A program made the position numbers and the translations under genes. A DNA stretch of 64,000 nt from Fragum whitleyi. Its lineage: Eukaryota; Mollusca; Bivalvia; Cardiida; Cardiidae. The notes below the pieces were generated by a model. That model had not been told where the DNA came from and ran no database searches. It saw only the letters and a list, made by a program, of their open reading frames with translations. Location: positions 57,739,066-57,803,065 of the forward strand of contig OX411547.1 in the NCBI GenBank assembly GCA_948146395.1. Reading direction: 5' to 3'. The stretch's first letter is position 1. Each line of letters starts with the position of its first letter. Shown one piece after another: positions 21,785-33,653 of the stretch.

Positions 21785-23324
21785 CTGAAGATGGAAAATT
21801 AATTGAATTAAAATTTTGAAGATAGCAAAGAAAGAATTAACAGCGGTTTGGTTCATTTGAATACATGTATGATAAGCCTCGGTATCATGAGGAACATCAT
21901 ATAGTTAAAAACATCGTGAAATTGACATTAATCTCGATCAAAACCATTCAACATCACTCGATCAGTGATCCAATCATTCATTCCAAACATTCATACCATT
22001 CAAAAACGCCTCAAACTCACCAAAATGACAAAATTCACTGACACTATTAAAAGTGTAAGCGGTAAGTTGGTTCTTGACGAAAAATGAAGCTTTTTATAGA
22101 ATTTGTAGGCATCTTATTATCGACATTGGATACCTCCCTTGAGTTCCACTCAAAACTCATCACACTCATTCAAATTCATTCCAAAATCATTCCTCTTGTC
22201 AATTTCACGATGTTGTTAACTATAATCATACACTGTGCAAAACGTTAAAATTCTATTCCCTTTAATTATAAAGTTATTCATTCAACCGTTTCCTTCTTCT
22301 TTCTAAATATTAGTTCATTTCACCATTTCAAAATTTGAAATGAAAGTTCCATTTGTATGATTTTATTGCTAAACCAACACAATACTGTCTTTATTAAAGA
22401 TGAAACTTGGAATAAACTACATATATGTATTTGTTAACAATGTATTCCATGGGTAACGACAAATATTTATTTATTATTTTTTCTTCATAAAAGACATTTC
22501 ATTGTTAAACTTCATTTCAATAAGATGAATGATAGCTCAAATGTCCATGACAAAGCTGAAGCTTAACCAAACAGTACACGAAGAAGGTTCGATAAAGCTT
22601 ACCTTTCTAAATATCTCTTTGAAATGTTATCACTTAATATTATAAGGACCTATAATATTTATTTTTACAAGAAAATGTGATGGTGTTTTCTATAGAATGG
22701 AATCAAAGCGAATGATGAGTTCAAAAACATCGAATGTGTTTTATACTTACCTGCCGAAATTACGATCTTAATCTATACTTTAATAAACTTTGACCAGATC
22801 TAATCTCATTGTTTAACCAACCCGGAAACACGAGTTCTACATACTGATAAAATTACCAAAACAAATAGACACGAGGCCAAGAAAAGTTAATTGTAATTAA
22901 GTATCTATAATTACGTATGATTTTATTTATATTCTTTATTTATAATAGTGTGTTATCGCCGGAAACACGTGTACGACATATCTGATAAAGTCTATTTCAC
23001 ATGGTTTCTGCATGTAACATGGTTAATTGTAATTTTGTATACTGAATTTTGCTCATTATAAAAGGCGCATGTTTAAATCTTAGCATAAAATAACAGATCT
23101 GATAAACTCTATTTCATAAATGGGCATTGATTTAACTTATAACATGGATAATTTAAATTGAACATCCATAACTACAAATAATAACAAAAATGTGCTTATT
23201 CAAATTTTTAATGATGTGAACTGCAAATGCTACAAACATGCGTCCCACAGAAGACACAAGGTCAATATAGACATGGTATCTCAAAATTTGGTATCCAGAA
23301 TTAAAAAATAAATATGAAATGCCC

Positions 23325-23513
23325 AATAAAAACACTCGGTATTTCAATATTTCGGCAAAAATTGCTTTTTTCAAGGAAAATGAAACAAATCTTAATACTA
23401 CTACATAATAATATAAATCTATTTATATTATTATGTAGTAGTGTTATGATTTGTTTCATTTTTCTTGAAAAGGGAATTTTTGTCGAAATATTGAAATACT
23501 GAGTGTTTTTATT
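23325..23513. mobile_element. 189-bp palindromic element, unit 2 only
   Basis: The arms start AATAAAAACACTCGGTATTTC and end GAAATACTGAGTGTTTTTATT. The centre is ACTACTACATAATAATATAA..TTATATTATTATGTAGTAGT. Unit 1 near 12400 reads through without it. No TSD is clear. Confidence 0.8.
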
Positions 23514-23717
23514 AAATGTTTATTCTATTCACTACGGAATATTTTGTGATATTGTATTATGAAATCTGATTGTTAAATTTTGGATGAATGTGATCAGGGA
23601 CGACAAATCTTATCCAATTATCGACACACATGAACACAAGTTAAGGAAATCCCAAAGTTAGTGAATTCATGGCAACTCGTATGTGGAAAAAAAAGAATCA
23701 TGACTGAAAAGTCACGT

Positions 23718-24026
23718 TCCTTACTAGCGCTGCCGCCGTCATGGCGCAGTTGCTAGTAACGCGTCGGACTGTCAATCTAGAGGTCCCGGGTTCGATCCCC
23801 CACGGCGGCCCTCATTCTTTCCGACTATTTGTCTACCACCAATGGGTTGATAATCGTAGACCTATGTTGGATAGCAGCGTGAGGCTAGGAAAGGATGTGG
23901 TGGTAATACTGGTGTTAGAAATACCAGGAATCAATTGCTAGGTACTACAGCCGCCGCAATTAGACTGAAATAATGTTAAAAGCGGCGTAAAACCCCATTC
24001 AAACGAACAAAATCCTTACAAGCTCT
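23718..24026 (+). mobile_element. tRNA-derived SINE (family A) with TSD, unit 2 only
   Basis: The element is 23732-24012. The head is GCCGCCGTCATGGCGCAGT with B box GGGTTCGATCCCCC. The tail is GCGGCGTAAAACCCCATTCA then AAACGAACAA. TSD: TCCTTACTAGCGCT (23718-23731) and TCCTTACAAGCTCT (24013-24026). Unit 1 (near 12580) is empty. Confidence 0.88.
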
Positions 24027-24262
24027 GGTAGAAAAAGTACACCCGAAGTCAACCACTCTTTAACGTACAAAGCGTTGATGTTAATCTGTATTATTAAACA
24101 CGACATTATCGATTTACAAATATTTTCGTTTTTTGCTAAATTGACAGGTGTCGATTTCGGTACTATTTTCTCCCTCAATTTTATGCTTCCAACAAATTCA
24201 ATGGTTCAAAAGTCTCAGCGTCGGTGCAAATTAAAGAATATCTCGTAAAGGCTTTACCATTT

Positions 24263-24340
24263 GGGCCCGAGATCCCCCCCTTATATTTTTGGTCTATATG
24301 GTGGGGGGGGGGTAGTCTCGGACCCCTATGGGCTATACTA
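24263..24340. repeat. GC-run hairpin in unit 3
   Basis: GGGCCCGAGAT plus a C7 run faces a G10 run plus AGTCTCGGACCC across about 22 bp. The matching site in unit 2 (near 13205) lacks it. Confidence 0.7.
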
Positions 24341-25074
24341 TCTCAATTACTGATTCGGTTGTCTTAACAAAATCTGTTAACTCTTATCGTGTTGAACCAG
24401 GAATACTCGTGCAATGGCAGGAGACATAGACAAAAATCACCCTGCACATATGTGCAGTCTGATCTTAGTATATACCAAATGATTTCATTTTTTTAACGAG
24501 AAAAGTTTCAAAATTTTACTTTCATAATAATTTAATATTGCATTTCAACACTTTTATTTCAATGCAAATTTGCCAAGATTTTTATTCGGTATATCAAGGG
24601 TAAATATTTTTTCAAAAACATACCCGAATAGCCCGCAGTATACCTATTTGCTACGCTATAATATCGATATAGAGCAAAGAATACAAATTGATACCATCAA
24701 GTACAGTGATGAAGCACCAGTACCTTTCAGATAAATTATTTCGTCTCAATCATCGCTATTTTATATGAATGAACGAATTGCAATAAATTCCATTAAATGA
24801 ATGTTAAATTCCTTTGAACTTGCGTGACAGGTATGTTAGGTTCATCAGTACTTTGATTTTCTTTTCAGTGACAAAGATGTATTTTGACAACAATGTCTTG
24901 AGATTCTTATGGATTTTGAGATTTTTATTTTCAGTCTCCGACACTATTACATGTAATGTGCTTAAATGGGACATTTTCAGAAAGTCTAAGGAAACTTCCA
25001 AGTACCTTCAATAACTTTACCTTTCATTGATCCAATTTTGGCAGATCAACGTTTCCCTTCGTCGACTTTAAATA

Positions 25075-25310
25075 GAGTCTGTGCGAGAGATTTCTAACAA
25101 TTTCGTATATAAACATGGCAAAGACTCTGGCCAGTCTGTGCATCCGCACAGTCTGACCCGAGTCTTCGCTTTGCATTTTGTAGATAAGGGTTCGACGTAT
25201 TATGTTAGCAAACAAGTAACCTTACATTTATAGTATGTGGCTGCCTACGTTTCTCAATGTTTTTCGCTCTTTCACATTTCAATTTGATGGAAGTGTCACA
25301 CGCAGGCTCA
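25075..25310. mobile_element. GAGCCTG-TIR MITE, copy 1
   Basis: Left end GAGTCTGTGCGAGAGATTTC, right end GAAGTGTCACACGCAGGCTC. The centre has CAGTCTGTGCATCCGCACAGTCTGA. It lies inside unit 3. Confidence 0.6.
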
Positions 25311-25618
25311 ATTAAAACTAATAAGAACATTTTAAAAGATTTAACCGCTATATTGCCATCAGAGGCACAAATGTATGTTTTGTGAACTAATATCCCCTAC
25401 GGTTAATTCTATCTAAGCATTGACCTTATATATCGTTAGGTGCTTTCAACACTTTGATTATCGTTTAAAAGTAGATCTTAAAGAAAAAATAGTCCGGCTT
25501 GAAAATGGTATTTTGTAGTAGAGAACAGTAATCCAGGTGCATATTTATTTGATTTTTTGCTAGTTTTGCATCTTGACTTTAATATAACGCTCGGTTTGAT
25601 GTTTTTGTACACATTTCC

Positions 25619-25847
25619 TTAACCCTTTGCTGTGTAATCCCTGCTTTTTACGTGCCTGTGATTTTATGATTGAGAAAACATTGTGAAAAAAGTAGAAATT
25701 GCTTCTGACAAGCAATTTCTTCTTTTTCCACACTATTTTCTACCCTACAGAATGGTTATTTTTCGAATTAAATCCACTTTAAATTTTCGTCTGCAAAACC
25801 TTTGAATTTAGACAGGCCCAAAATCTTGTAAAATAGGAAAGGGTTAA
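25619..25847 (+). mobile_element. TTAA-flanked MITE, CCCTTTGC family (221 bp), copy 1
   Basis: TTAA target copies lie at 25619-25622 and 25844-25847. The element, 25623-25843, has ends CCCTTTGCTGT and (A)ATAGGAAAGGG. The internal palindrome is AGAAATTGCTTCTGACAAGCAATTTCT. The TTAA duplication and CCCTTT ends fit a piggyBac-mobilised MITE. Confidence 0.82.
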
Positions 25848-26139
25848 AGAACAAACTGTCCTCCTAATATGTTTGAAGAAAAAATACGATGCCTTTACTC
25901 TGGCTTGAATAGCCGAATAGTAATCCCTAATTGACCCTCTTTTTTAGTCTCAAACGATAGATCTATGAATTAAGATGAAGCGCTAATGATGTTATATATA
26001 AGCGTAGTGTTGCGGAATACGCTGCAGTACCTGAAAGTTGATCAAGTTTATATAGAACAAAGAATGCCAAAAGTCGGCTGGGGTCTGACCTTCAAGTACC
26101 ATGGAAGTCGCCCCGTGGTAGAGTTTAACAAAGACCTTG

Positions 26140-26172
26140 TTTTTTTTCTTTTTTTTTTTTTTTTTTTTTTTT
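26140..26172. repeat. Poly-T tract
   Basis: Homopolymer run. Confidence 0.9.
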
Positions 26173-26604
26173 AATTTGTGTTAGATTCAAGCTTTAACTA
26201 CATCAGTAGAACTAACGCATCATCCAAAAAACGTTGATTTTTAATTCAGAAATCTATGGATAACCTCTTTTCTTTCATACTTTTATTCATATCTCACTGA
26301 TTTTTTTCTAGTCATAACTAGTAGTGTTTATAACATCATAAAATCGTAATAAACTAAAAAGATTGTTTGTAGACGATGATATCCATTTACCATAATCAGA
26401 AACGTTTATTTACGTAACACTGACCTTTTAAATTATGTTTGCTGCCAGTCCCTTTGAATTTTCAGTACTTAGTTTCATTTTATATTAAATATTTTAGGTA
26501 CTTTTCCCATTGCAGTACTGACTGAAACCTTTTTATACACTGAATTTTCCATTCTAAAGCTTTTTGTGGACATCCTGGACGCCATCCTGGTTTTTCTTTG
26601 AATT

Positions 26605-26842
26605 GAGCCTATGCGTGACCGTGATCTCCAACAATTTTATTTGTGCGTGAAGGGCCAACAATTACGAATTTGGACTATCTCGTAGTATAATACGATGTTT
26701 GACTTTCTAAAGACACTATTGGACTTTATCTTCCTACAAAGTCCAAAGTGAAGACCCCGGTCAGACTGTGCTGATGCACAGGGTGGCAAGAGTCTTTGCT
26801 TGGTGCACATTTGAACTTGTTGGAAATGTCACCCACAGGCTC
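26605..26842. mobile_element. GAGCCTG-TIR MITE, copy 2
   Basis: Ends are GAGCCTATGCGTGACCGTG and GGAAATGTCACCCACAGGCTC. The centre is GTCAGACTGTGCTGATGCACAGGGTGGC. It lies just past the end of unit 3. Confidence 0.6.
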
Positions 26843-26849
26843 AATTCAT

Positions 26850-28130
26850 AAAGGGTATTTGTGCCCTGTGTACCGGGGGAAAGACTAGAGCAAATTGTTT
26901 AAACATTGTCCACCTGTCTGTCTCATAAGCGTAACTAGGACTTTGAAATATATACGCACTCAGATAGAATATAAAGGATAAAGGCGATATATGGATTGTG
27001 GTAAAATGTGAGTATCCTCCATCCGCCCCCCTTTTCTATGATTTGAGCGTTGTCGAATAATCAAAACATTGTTACTGCAGCTTGAATAAGCTGTAGTTTC
27101 GATGCTATGATCATTTATCAACAACATTTTTTTAAAAGAGGATTTATTTGTATTATGCAATTGCGTAATGTGCGTAATGGGAGTTATGCCCTTGTGTCTG
27201 TCTGTCAACTGATATTCCATTTGAAACATTTAATGCGCTCGTACGGCTATCAACTTCCTTTTAATTACTATAAACCCACATAACTTTGAATAAATTTCTT
27301 CACCTTAAGACTGTAAATTGTGACCTTTATTTTAGACAATCATCCTGCTCAGTGCGACAAAAAAATACTGTAGTTACGACGTATTATTAATCGTGAAAAT
27401 AGACTGGTGAGACACCATCAAATGGAAGTATTTAGTTACCTTCTATAAAAAGCGACATTTTATTGTGAGTTATAGAAATGATTTGCTTTCGTCTCCATTG
27501 TTTTAAAAAATAACTTTAAAAAACAAAAATAGGTATTATGTTTAGAAGCAAAAATTTGCGTAAAAACCATAAATATTTTCAATAAAATACCGGTGAAATG
27601 AAACTTTTCATGACTATACATTGTCGTAAAATATCTTTTTTAACAAGGTGATATTTTTGTCAAGATTTTGACTTATCGTAATTTATCGTTTTTTTTTTTT
27701 TTTTTTTGCTTTATAATATCATTTTAGTATAAAAAAAAAAAACCCAAACAGATTTCATAAGTCGTAAAACCCTCAGACCGCTTTGCGGAAATACCTGAGT
27801 TTGGAAAATGGCGGCGTTGGTGATAATGTAAACTAACTTTAGACGCAATGTTTCTGTCATGATTACTTAATCTATCTACAACAATGCCATCACAAAAGGT
27901 ACTCCCATGTGTTAACTGGCTAAAACGAACCCTGATTATTGTTTAAGTCTAAAGTGTCACAAGATTTATTTGTTGAAAAAAAAAATTAAAAGAGAGAGAA
28001 AAAAAAAAGAATGCTTTAATATATATGACAAGAAACTGTAAAGTTTACGTCAAATAAACTATCTATCTATCTTTTTAATAATATGAAATAAGGCAAAGCC
28101 TTAAAAGCGAGCGCAGCAATTTGTGTCATT
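26850..28130. other. Non-coding, AT-rich
   Basis: No exon recognised. It has poly-T and poly-A runs near 27690-27745 and a LINE/SINE-like tail ending in (CTAT)n near 28062-28072. A short ATGGCGGCGTTG near 27809 could be a start region, but nothing else supports one. Confidence 0.5.
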
Positions 28131-28136
28131 ATTTGT

Positions 28137-28137
<1 letters not shown>

Positions 28138-28172
<35 letters not shown>

Positions 28173-28218
28173 AGAGAGAGAGAGAGAGAGATAGAGAGAG
28201 ACAGAGAGAGAGAGAGTA
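28138..28218. repeat. (GA)n microsatellite
   Basis: About 80 bp of GA dinucleotide repeat with a few interruptions. Confidence 0.95.
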
Positions 28219-28229
28219 TATGTATTTGT

Positions 28230-29815
28230 ATCGTTTAGTGCGTAATCCCAGGATTTATCAGTTACGAAATTAATTTTCAATTATTGCTCATTTCCTTCTG
28301 TTATGTCTCACTGAAAACAAATTAAGTGAAGTTAGATTTTCGCAAATCAACTTGCACCTACCTTACCTTTTATTCAATTTTATTCTCTGGTAAAAAAACC
28401 CAAACAAACCTTTTGTAATTCCTCTCCTGGAAAGAGTTGAAGTCACCACAGATACTACTAGGACTGAAAATGACTTAGTCATAGTGTAAATTTATGTGAA
28501 CAACCGACAAAAGAAATCACTATTTCTGGACTGGATGAGATTTCCCAAATTGTTTAAAAAAATAAAATAAATAAATAAATAAACACATGAAAAATCAATG
28601 AACACTAGGTTAAATTAATGAGCCCGTATTTCTATAGCAAGATTCAAATATCAATGTTTTATGTTCCAATTGAATATGGCCCACTTAACATTAGAAAAAG
28701 TTTCGTATTTGAAATCGTAGGTTTAGCAGACCTAAATTTCGTTCATTTAAATGAAGCTGATAAACTTACAGCTTTTGAATACAATAACGTGATAAGAACT
28801 CGTCTTAATTAACATCAAAACATTTCTTAGGAACTGCTTGAAATTTCCCATAGAACCTGCATTTTCTACACAGATCTACATAGGGTAATAAATTTCACTG
28901 AATTATAAAATAGGCTAATATCTTGTCTATTTTATTCAAGTACCATTACAAAACACCAATAATGTATTGAGTAGATGTATGTTTGTGATGTCACAATCTA
29001 TTTCTCAAATACTTAATGATTCGTTCATCAGGTAAGCGATTAAGTTTCATACCTCTATGAAATCGAGACATAACTTCTTCATAAGCTCAGATTTATTTAC
29101 ATTTAGCAAAAACGTAAAGATTTATCACTAAAAGCAAACATTTTTCATGGGGCCACTTTTAGCATCTAGTCGAACCAAGGGTTACGAACGTTTTCGATAC
29201 CCCTTGACTCGTGAAGATGGCTTTTAGCGGAAGTTATTAAAAAACTGTGTACTCAAAATTGTTTTCAATCGGGCAAATAAGAATGCATAAACCTTTTTGA
29301 ACATAACTGGAATTAAACTATTATATTATCTTCAGGGTTTAAAAATCGCTCTTGAAAACGGGTCCTTGTACATGCGTCAACAACAACAAAAGACAAACAT
29401 ATTAACATAAACTTTACAAACTAGCATTTCCTTCTTTCCCACAATGTTTTCTCATGACCTGAAAAAATAAATAGTTACATTCTTGTTTTGGTTATTTCAA
29501 GGCAAATGTAGTCATTCTTTTCTATATTAAACACATTGAAAATCGTAAGAAACATCTTGCATGCATAACAAGTCCTCAAGTCTATGATTGAAAAATTTAA
29601 ATTTCCAGACTAAATTATTCGTGACGTCATTGTCCATTATTGCTGACATCAAGAATGTTTTTGTTGACATTTTAATCTTAACATGCACGCATCATGTAAA
29701 TCTGGGAGTTTAACATATTCCATGTCGTATACGTGTTAGGACTATTTAAAGGTAAGAAAGTTAAAGTTAGCCTTGTCATTCTGTATAACTTAAACTAATG
29801 AACATTTTGTGGGAA
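28230..29815. other. Non-coding region
   Basis: Only short isolated frames. Around 29045-29070 is a worn copy of the GTTTCATACCTC repeat seen at 39595 and 57270. Confidence 0.45.
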
Positions 29816-29819
29816 TGAC

Positions 29820-30145
29820 CGCGTGAATCGCTTCGGTCGGCCTCGCTTTAGGCTTTGTTTTGTTGCTTCCGGTAGAAAATAAAACTTTTATAGAAACCTC
29901 GTTTTAACGGGATAGCTTAAATCATTTTTCAATTTTTAAATCTTTCTTTTACGAACGATACATTGAGGTATTTTTCCAATACAATTTTTGACTTTTTTTC
30001 TATCCTGCAAGTGAATTCACTCCGGGTGAGAAATGACACGATTTTTTCGTTTGACAGTAAAATAGAATAGAATAGAATAACACACGTTACCATAAACGCT
30101 CGCTTCGCGCTCACGGCCTTCGGCCGTTCGCGAGCTGTGCTCGCT
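29820..30145. repeat. GC-rich palindromic patch
   Basis: Nested short palindromes such as CGGCCTTCGGCCG within GCTCGCTTCGCGCTC..GAGCTGTGCTCGC (30098-30146), in otherwise AT-rich DNA. Confidence 0.5.
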
Positions 30146-31234
30146 ATAATATAATAATAGGTTTAACCTATAGATGGGAAAAGTAATTTGAAGAAAGAAC
30201 CTTGATTCTTGATTTACTCATTTTCTCAACTTAAGCTACCGAATATAACAATTAGGCTCCTGCACCACAAACCTTTAGCTGTATCGACACGTATGAATGA
30301 TGTATCAAATTCAATAATATAATAATAGGTTTAACCTATAGACAGGAAAAGTAATTTGAAGAAAGAACCAATCCTGATTAAGTCAACTCTACTTAATTAA
30401 CTTGATTAACATAACTCAACTTAAGCTACCGAATTTCACAATTAAGCTCCTGCACCCAAACCCTTTTGCTGTATCGACACGTATGAATGATGTATCAAAT
30501 TTAATATAATGTTTCTGTCTGTTCTGACCACTCTTTCTTTTTTTTTCGCTTGAATGGGGTTTAAGGCCGCTTTTTGTCATTTTTAAGTCTAATGCGAACA
30601 ATACAAAGAAAATAGAATCCTTTGTTGACCTTTTTTCTACGCCGAAGATATTGTCACTGGAAAAAATAAGTGCAGTTATAATGTGACATAAACTTCCTCA
30701 GGTGCTGTACAAAACATGCACATGATAACTAATTTCAGAAGACCAAATAGGCTATTTTTTCAAATCGATGGCTATTTACTTTTTCTTGTTTATTTCTAGA
30801 TTGATTTCCTCAGTCATAGTCATTTAGATAAGTGCTAACATTGGAAGAAGAAAAAAAATAATATGAGTGAACGATACTCACTACAATTCTTATTGGTTTT
30901 TATTCGTAAAAAATGGAAGGGAGGGGGGTGGTACTTTGAATATGGGCGCAGGTATTAAAGAAACTGTGTCAGGTCTAAATCCTAAAGGATGCGATTCCGA
31001 CGAGATGTTTTCCGGCATAGCTTTAGCTAAAATAGCTGTATTTACTATCTTTTTTAAAATCAAACTGCGAATTTTGTTTTAAATTTCATCTTTTTCAAGT
31101 CTTAACCGGGAATATTGCTATAGATTTCATCACTTTCAATTTTTATCCCGCTTTTTTACCCGACGCTAAAACTCAACAAAAATGACGTTGCTTTAGCGGG
31201 AAAAAGTAGCGTTTTATTTCCCTAAAGCGTAGAA

Positions 31235-31460
31235 TGACGTCATTTGCAGAGGGAAAAAGAAAACGTCATCCAGACGAGATTCTAAGCAAAAATATGCAAC
31301 TTTTTACATGTAAGGCTAAATCTTACCCTTATTTTAGGTTCACTTCAATCTAAATTTTGATAATGATCGACTGAAATAAAATCGAAGAAAAAAAAATATA
31401 TATATTTAAAACAAAATGGCAAACTCTCGCGAGATCATCATCCTCCATGGAGGCCGCCAT
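31235..31460 (+). promoter_or_regulatory. Candidate promoter module 1 (CRE, TCTCGCGAGA, YY1-like)
   Basis: A CRE palindrome TGACGTCA at 31235-31242, the housekeeping-promoter palindrome TCTCGCGAGA at 31425-31434, and GGCCGCCAT (reverse YY1-type) at 31452-31460. It lies about 3 kb upstream of the first recognised DYNC2I1 exon. Promoter use is inferred only. Confidence 0.45.
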
Positions 31461-32311
31461 TACGACACGAATTTAAACTTTGATAGTATATGTATTTCAT
31501 TTTGATTTTGATTATTTAAATGTTTTTACACCCGTTATCTAGAAGCTGGAAAAGCCACAAAGCCCCCTTCGGGCGCTTTGCGTTACTTTTCCCGTATTAT
31601 GTGTCTGTCTATTCCGATCGCTCTTTCTGTTTTTCGCTTGAATGGGGTCTAAGGCCGCTTTTTGTCATTTTCAAGTCATATGCGAACAAAACAAAGAAAA
31701 TAGAACCCTTTGTTGGCCTATTTCTACTACGAAGATATTGTCACTGGAAAAAATAAGTGCAGTTAAAATGTTAAAATGAACTTCCCCAGGTGCTGTACAA
31801 AACATGCACACGATAAATAATTTTAAGAAGACCAAAATAGGCTGTTTATCAAATCGATGGCTGCTTGACTTTTCTCATTTATTTCTAGATTGATTTCCAC
31901 AGTCACAGTCATTCAGAATAGATAAGTGCTAACATCAGAAGAAATTGACATAATATGAGTGAAAGATACCCGATACAATTTTTATTGATTTTTTTTGGGT
32001 AAAAATATAACTTTGGATATTCGCACACGTATTAAGGAAACTGCGTCAGGTCTAAATCCTAAGGATGCGATTCCGACATGATGTTGGCCGGCATAGCTTT
32101 AGCTAAAATAGCTGTATTTACTTTTCTTTTTTTAAATCAAACTGCGAATGTTGTTATAGAGTTCATCTTTTTCAAGTCTTAACCGGGAATATTGCTATAG
32201 ATTTAATCTCTTTCAAGTCTTATGCCGCTTTTTACCCCGACGTTAAAGCACAGCAACAATGACGTTATTTTAGCGGGAAAAAGTAGCGTCTTATTTCCCT
32301 ATCGTGTGGAA

Positions 32312-32545
32312 TGACGTCATTTGCGGAGGGTAAAAAGAAAACGTCATCCAGACGAGATTCTAAGCGAAAATGTGTAACTTTTTACATGTAAGGCTGTTTC
32401 TCATCCTTATTTTACTACAACAATCTAAATTTTGATAATGATCGACAGGAATAAAATCGAAGAAAAAAGGTAGATATATTAAAATAAATGATAAAACAAA
32501 ATGGCGAAATCTCGCGAGATCATCATCCTCCATGTAGGCCGCCAT
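32312..32545 (+). promoter_or_regulatory. Candidate promoter module 2 (duplicate)
   Basis: The same order and similar spacing: TGACGTCA 32312-32319, TCTCGCGAGA 32510-32519, GGCCGCCAT 32537-32545. It is about 1.9 kb upstream of the first recognised exon, so it is the nearer candidate. The minus strand also has an ATGGCGGCC start context here, so a divergent transcript is possible. Confidence 0.45.
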
Positions 32546-32950
32546 TACGACACAAAATTAAACTTTGATGGTATATGTATTTCTTTTTGATGTTGATTAT
32601 TTAAATGTTTTACACGCGTTATCTAAAAGCGGGAAAAGCCGCAAAGTGCCCTTTGGGCGCTTTGCGTTACTTTTCCCGTAATAATAGGTTCAACCTACAG
32701 ACAGGAAAAGTAATTTGAAGAAAGAACCATTCTTGATTTACTAATTTACTCAACTTAAGCTACCAGATTCAACAATAAGGCTCCTGCATCCCAACATTTT
32801 GCTGTATTGACACCTATGAATGATGTATCAAATTCAATATATATTGTGTCTGTCTGTTCCGACCGCTTTTTCTTTTTTTTTTTTTTTTTCTTTTGCTTGA
32901 ATGGGCTTTAAGACCGCTTTTTGCCATTTTCAAGTCAAATGCGAACAAAA

Positions 32951-33248
32951 CAAAGAAAATAGATTGATTGATTGAATGGAGTTTTACGCCGCTTTCAACA
33001 TTATTTCAGTTAAATCGCGGCGGCTGGAGCACCTAACAATGGTTTCCTGGTATTTCTCTCACCAGTACAACCACCACATCCTTTCCTCCAGCTGCTATCT
33101 CACATAGGTCTATGATTATCAACCCATTGGTGAAAGACAAATAGTCGGAAAGAATGAGTGCCGCCGTCGGGGATCGAACCCGGGACCTCTAGATTGACAG
33201 TCCGACGCGCTACCAACTGCGCTATGACAGCGGCACCAAAGAAAATAG
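32951..33248 (-). mobile_element. tRNA-derived SINE (family A) with perfect TSD
   Basis: The element is 32963-33236 on the minus strand, with tail (ATTG)n, body and head (B box GGGTTCGATCCCC). TSD: CAAAGAAAATAG at 32951-32962 and 33237-33248, exact. The target is the third promoter-like module. Confidence 0.92.
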
Positions 33249-33653
33249 AACCTGGCCTTTGTTGACCTTTTTTTACTTCGAAGATATTGTCAGTGGAAAA
33301 TTCTGAAGGTGATATTTTAATTTTTTTATATTCATTTTCTGACAACCCCCAAACAGGTGGAACTGGTCAAAACCCTAAACTAACCCACATATTTTCTAGC
33401 TTGCCAGCAATGAATACATGTATTAAAATTGTTTTTATTCCTCAGTTAAATGAGTATTTTTACATGATATGAACAAAATTTTAATATTGGCTTCAATTAA
33501 ATGCTTATTTCAGCCAGAAATCGAGAGACGCATTTTACCAGGTATCTGATATATGGTGAAGATGACAAGCTTTAGGAGTAATTAAATGAGTTCGTCTGCT
33601 GAAAAATATATTTTGAGAGGGAAATATGATAGGGCTTTGGACAAAAACAATTT

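Larger units (their letters stand above)
13130..24190 (+). repeat. Segmental duplication unit 2
   Basis: Second copy, colinear with unit 1. Against unit 1 it lacks the stretch equivalent to about 1540-2405; unit 3 keeps most of that, so unit 2 probably deleted it. It also lacks most of the second inverted-repeat arm seen at 12.7-13.1 kb. Private insertions: a SINE (13931-14214), a composite LINE/SINE insertion (14702-17450), a foldback element (18633-18770), a long palindrome (23325-23513) and a SINE (23732-24012). Confidence 0.85.
24190..26575 (+). repeat. Segmental duplication unit 3 (partial)
   Basis: It begins with the segment at 13.13-13.5 kb (matching around 24190-24600), continues with the 1331-1535 segment (24613-25050), and then has diverged but colinear matches to 1565-1800 (25380-25480), 1820-1920 (26290-26390) and 1920-2140 (26390-26570). 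Similarity ends near 26575. It has no RA gene. MITEs interrupt it at 25075-25310 and 25623-25843, and a GC-run hairpin at 24263-24340. Confidence 0.7.
30140..33300 (+). repeat. ~1.1-kb tandem duplication with promoter-like modules
   Basis: A leader (AATAATAGGTTTAACCTATAG..) occurs at about 30145, 30310 and 32683. The main module runs 30513-31605 and again 31606-32683, and starts a third time at 32850. The third copy is split by a SINE and breaks off near 33300. Both full modules end in a hairpin such as GCAAAGTGCCCTTTGGGCGCTTTGC. Confidence 0.75.

Noticed and set aside
21785..21856. N-terminal extension of RA copy 2 (MNQTAVNSFF..)
   Set aside because: Absent as an open frame in copy 1, and it crosses the conserved acceptor-like CAG before MKLQ.
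28618..28812. 64-codon plus-strand ORF (MSPYFYSKIQ..)
   Set aside because: Single short frame with no splice context, no duplicate and no recognised family.
29820..30146. Bacterial contamination suggested by GC-rich CGGCCTTCGGCCG hairpins
   Set aside because: The patch is short, continuous with animal repeats on both sides, and has no bacterial gene.
31420..31500. First exon of the DYNC2I1-like gene beginning ATGGC(A/G)AA at the TCTCGCGAGA module
   Set aside because: The possible donors either break phase with exon a or exist in only one of the two modules.
32360..32545. Minus-strand ORF MAAYMEDDDLARF.. at the candidate promoter
   Set aside because: It has an attractive ATGGCGGCC start, but the duplicate module at about 31.46 kb reads out differently beyond 15 residues and no donor or downstream exon could be matched. 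Left as a possible divergent transcript only.
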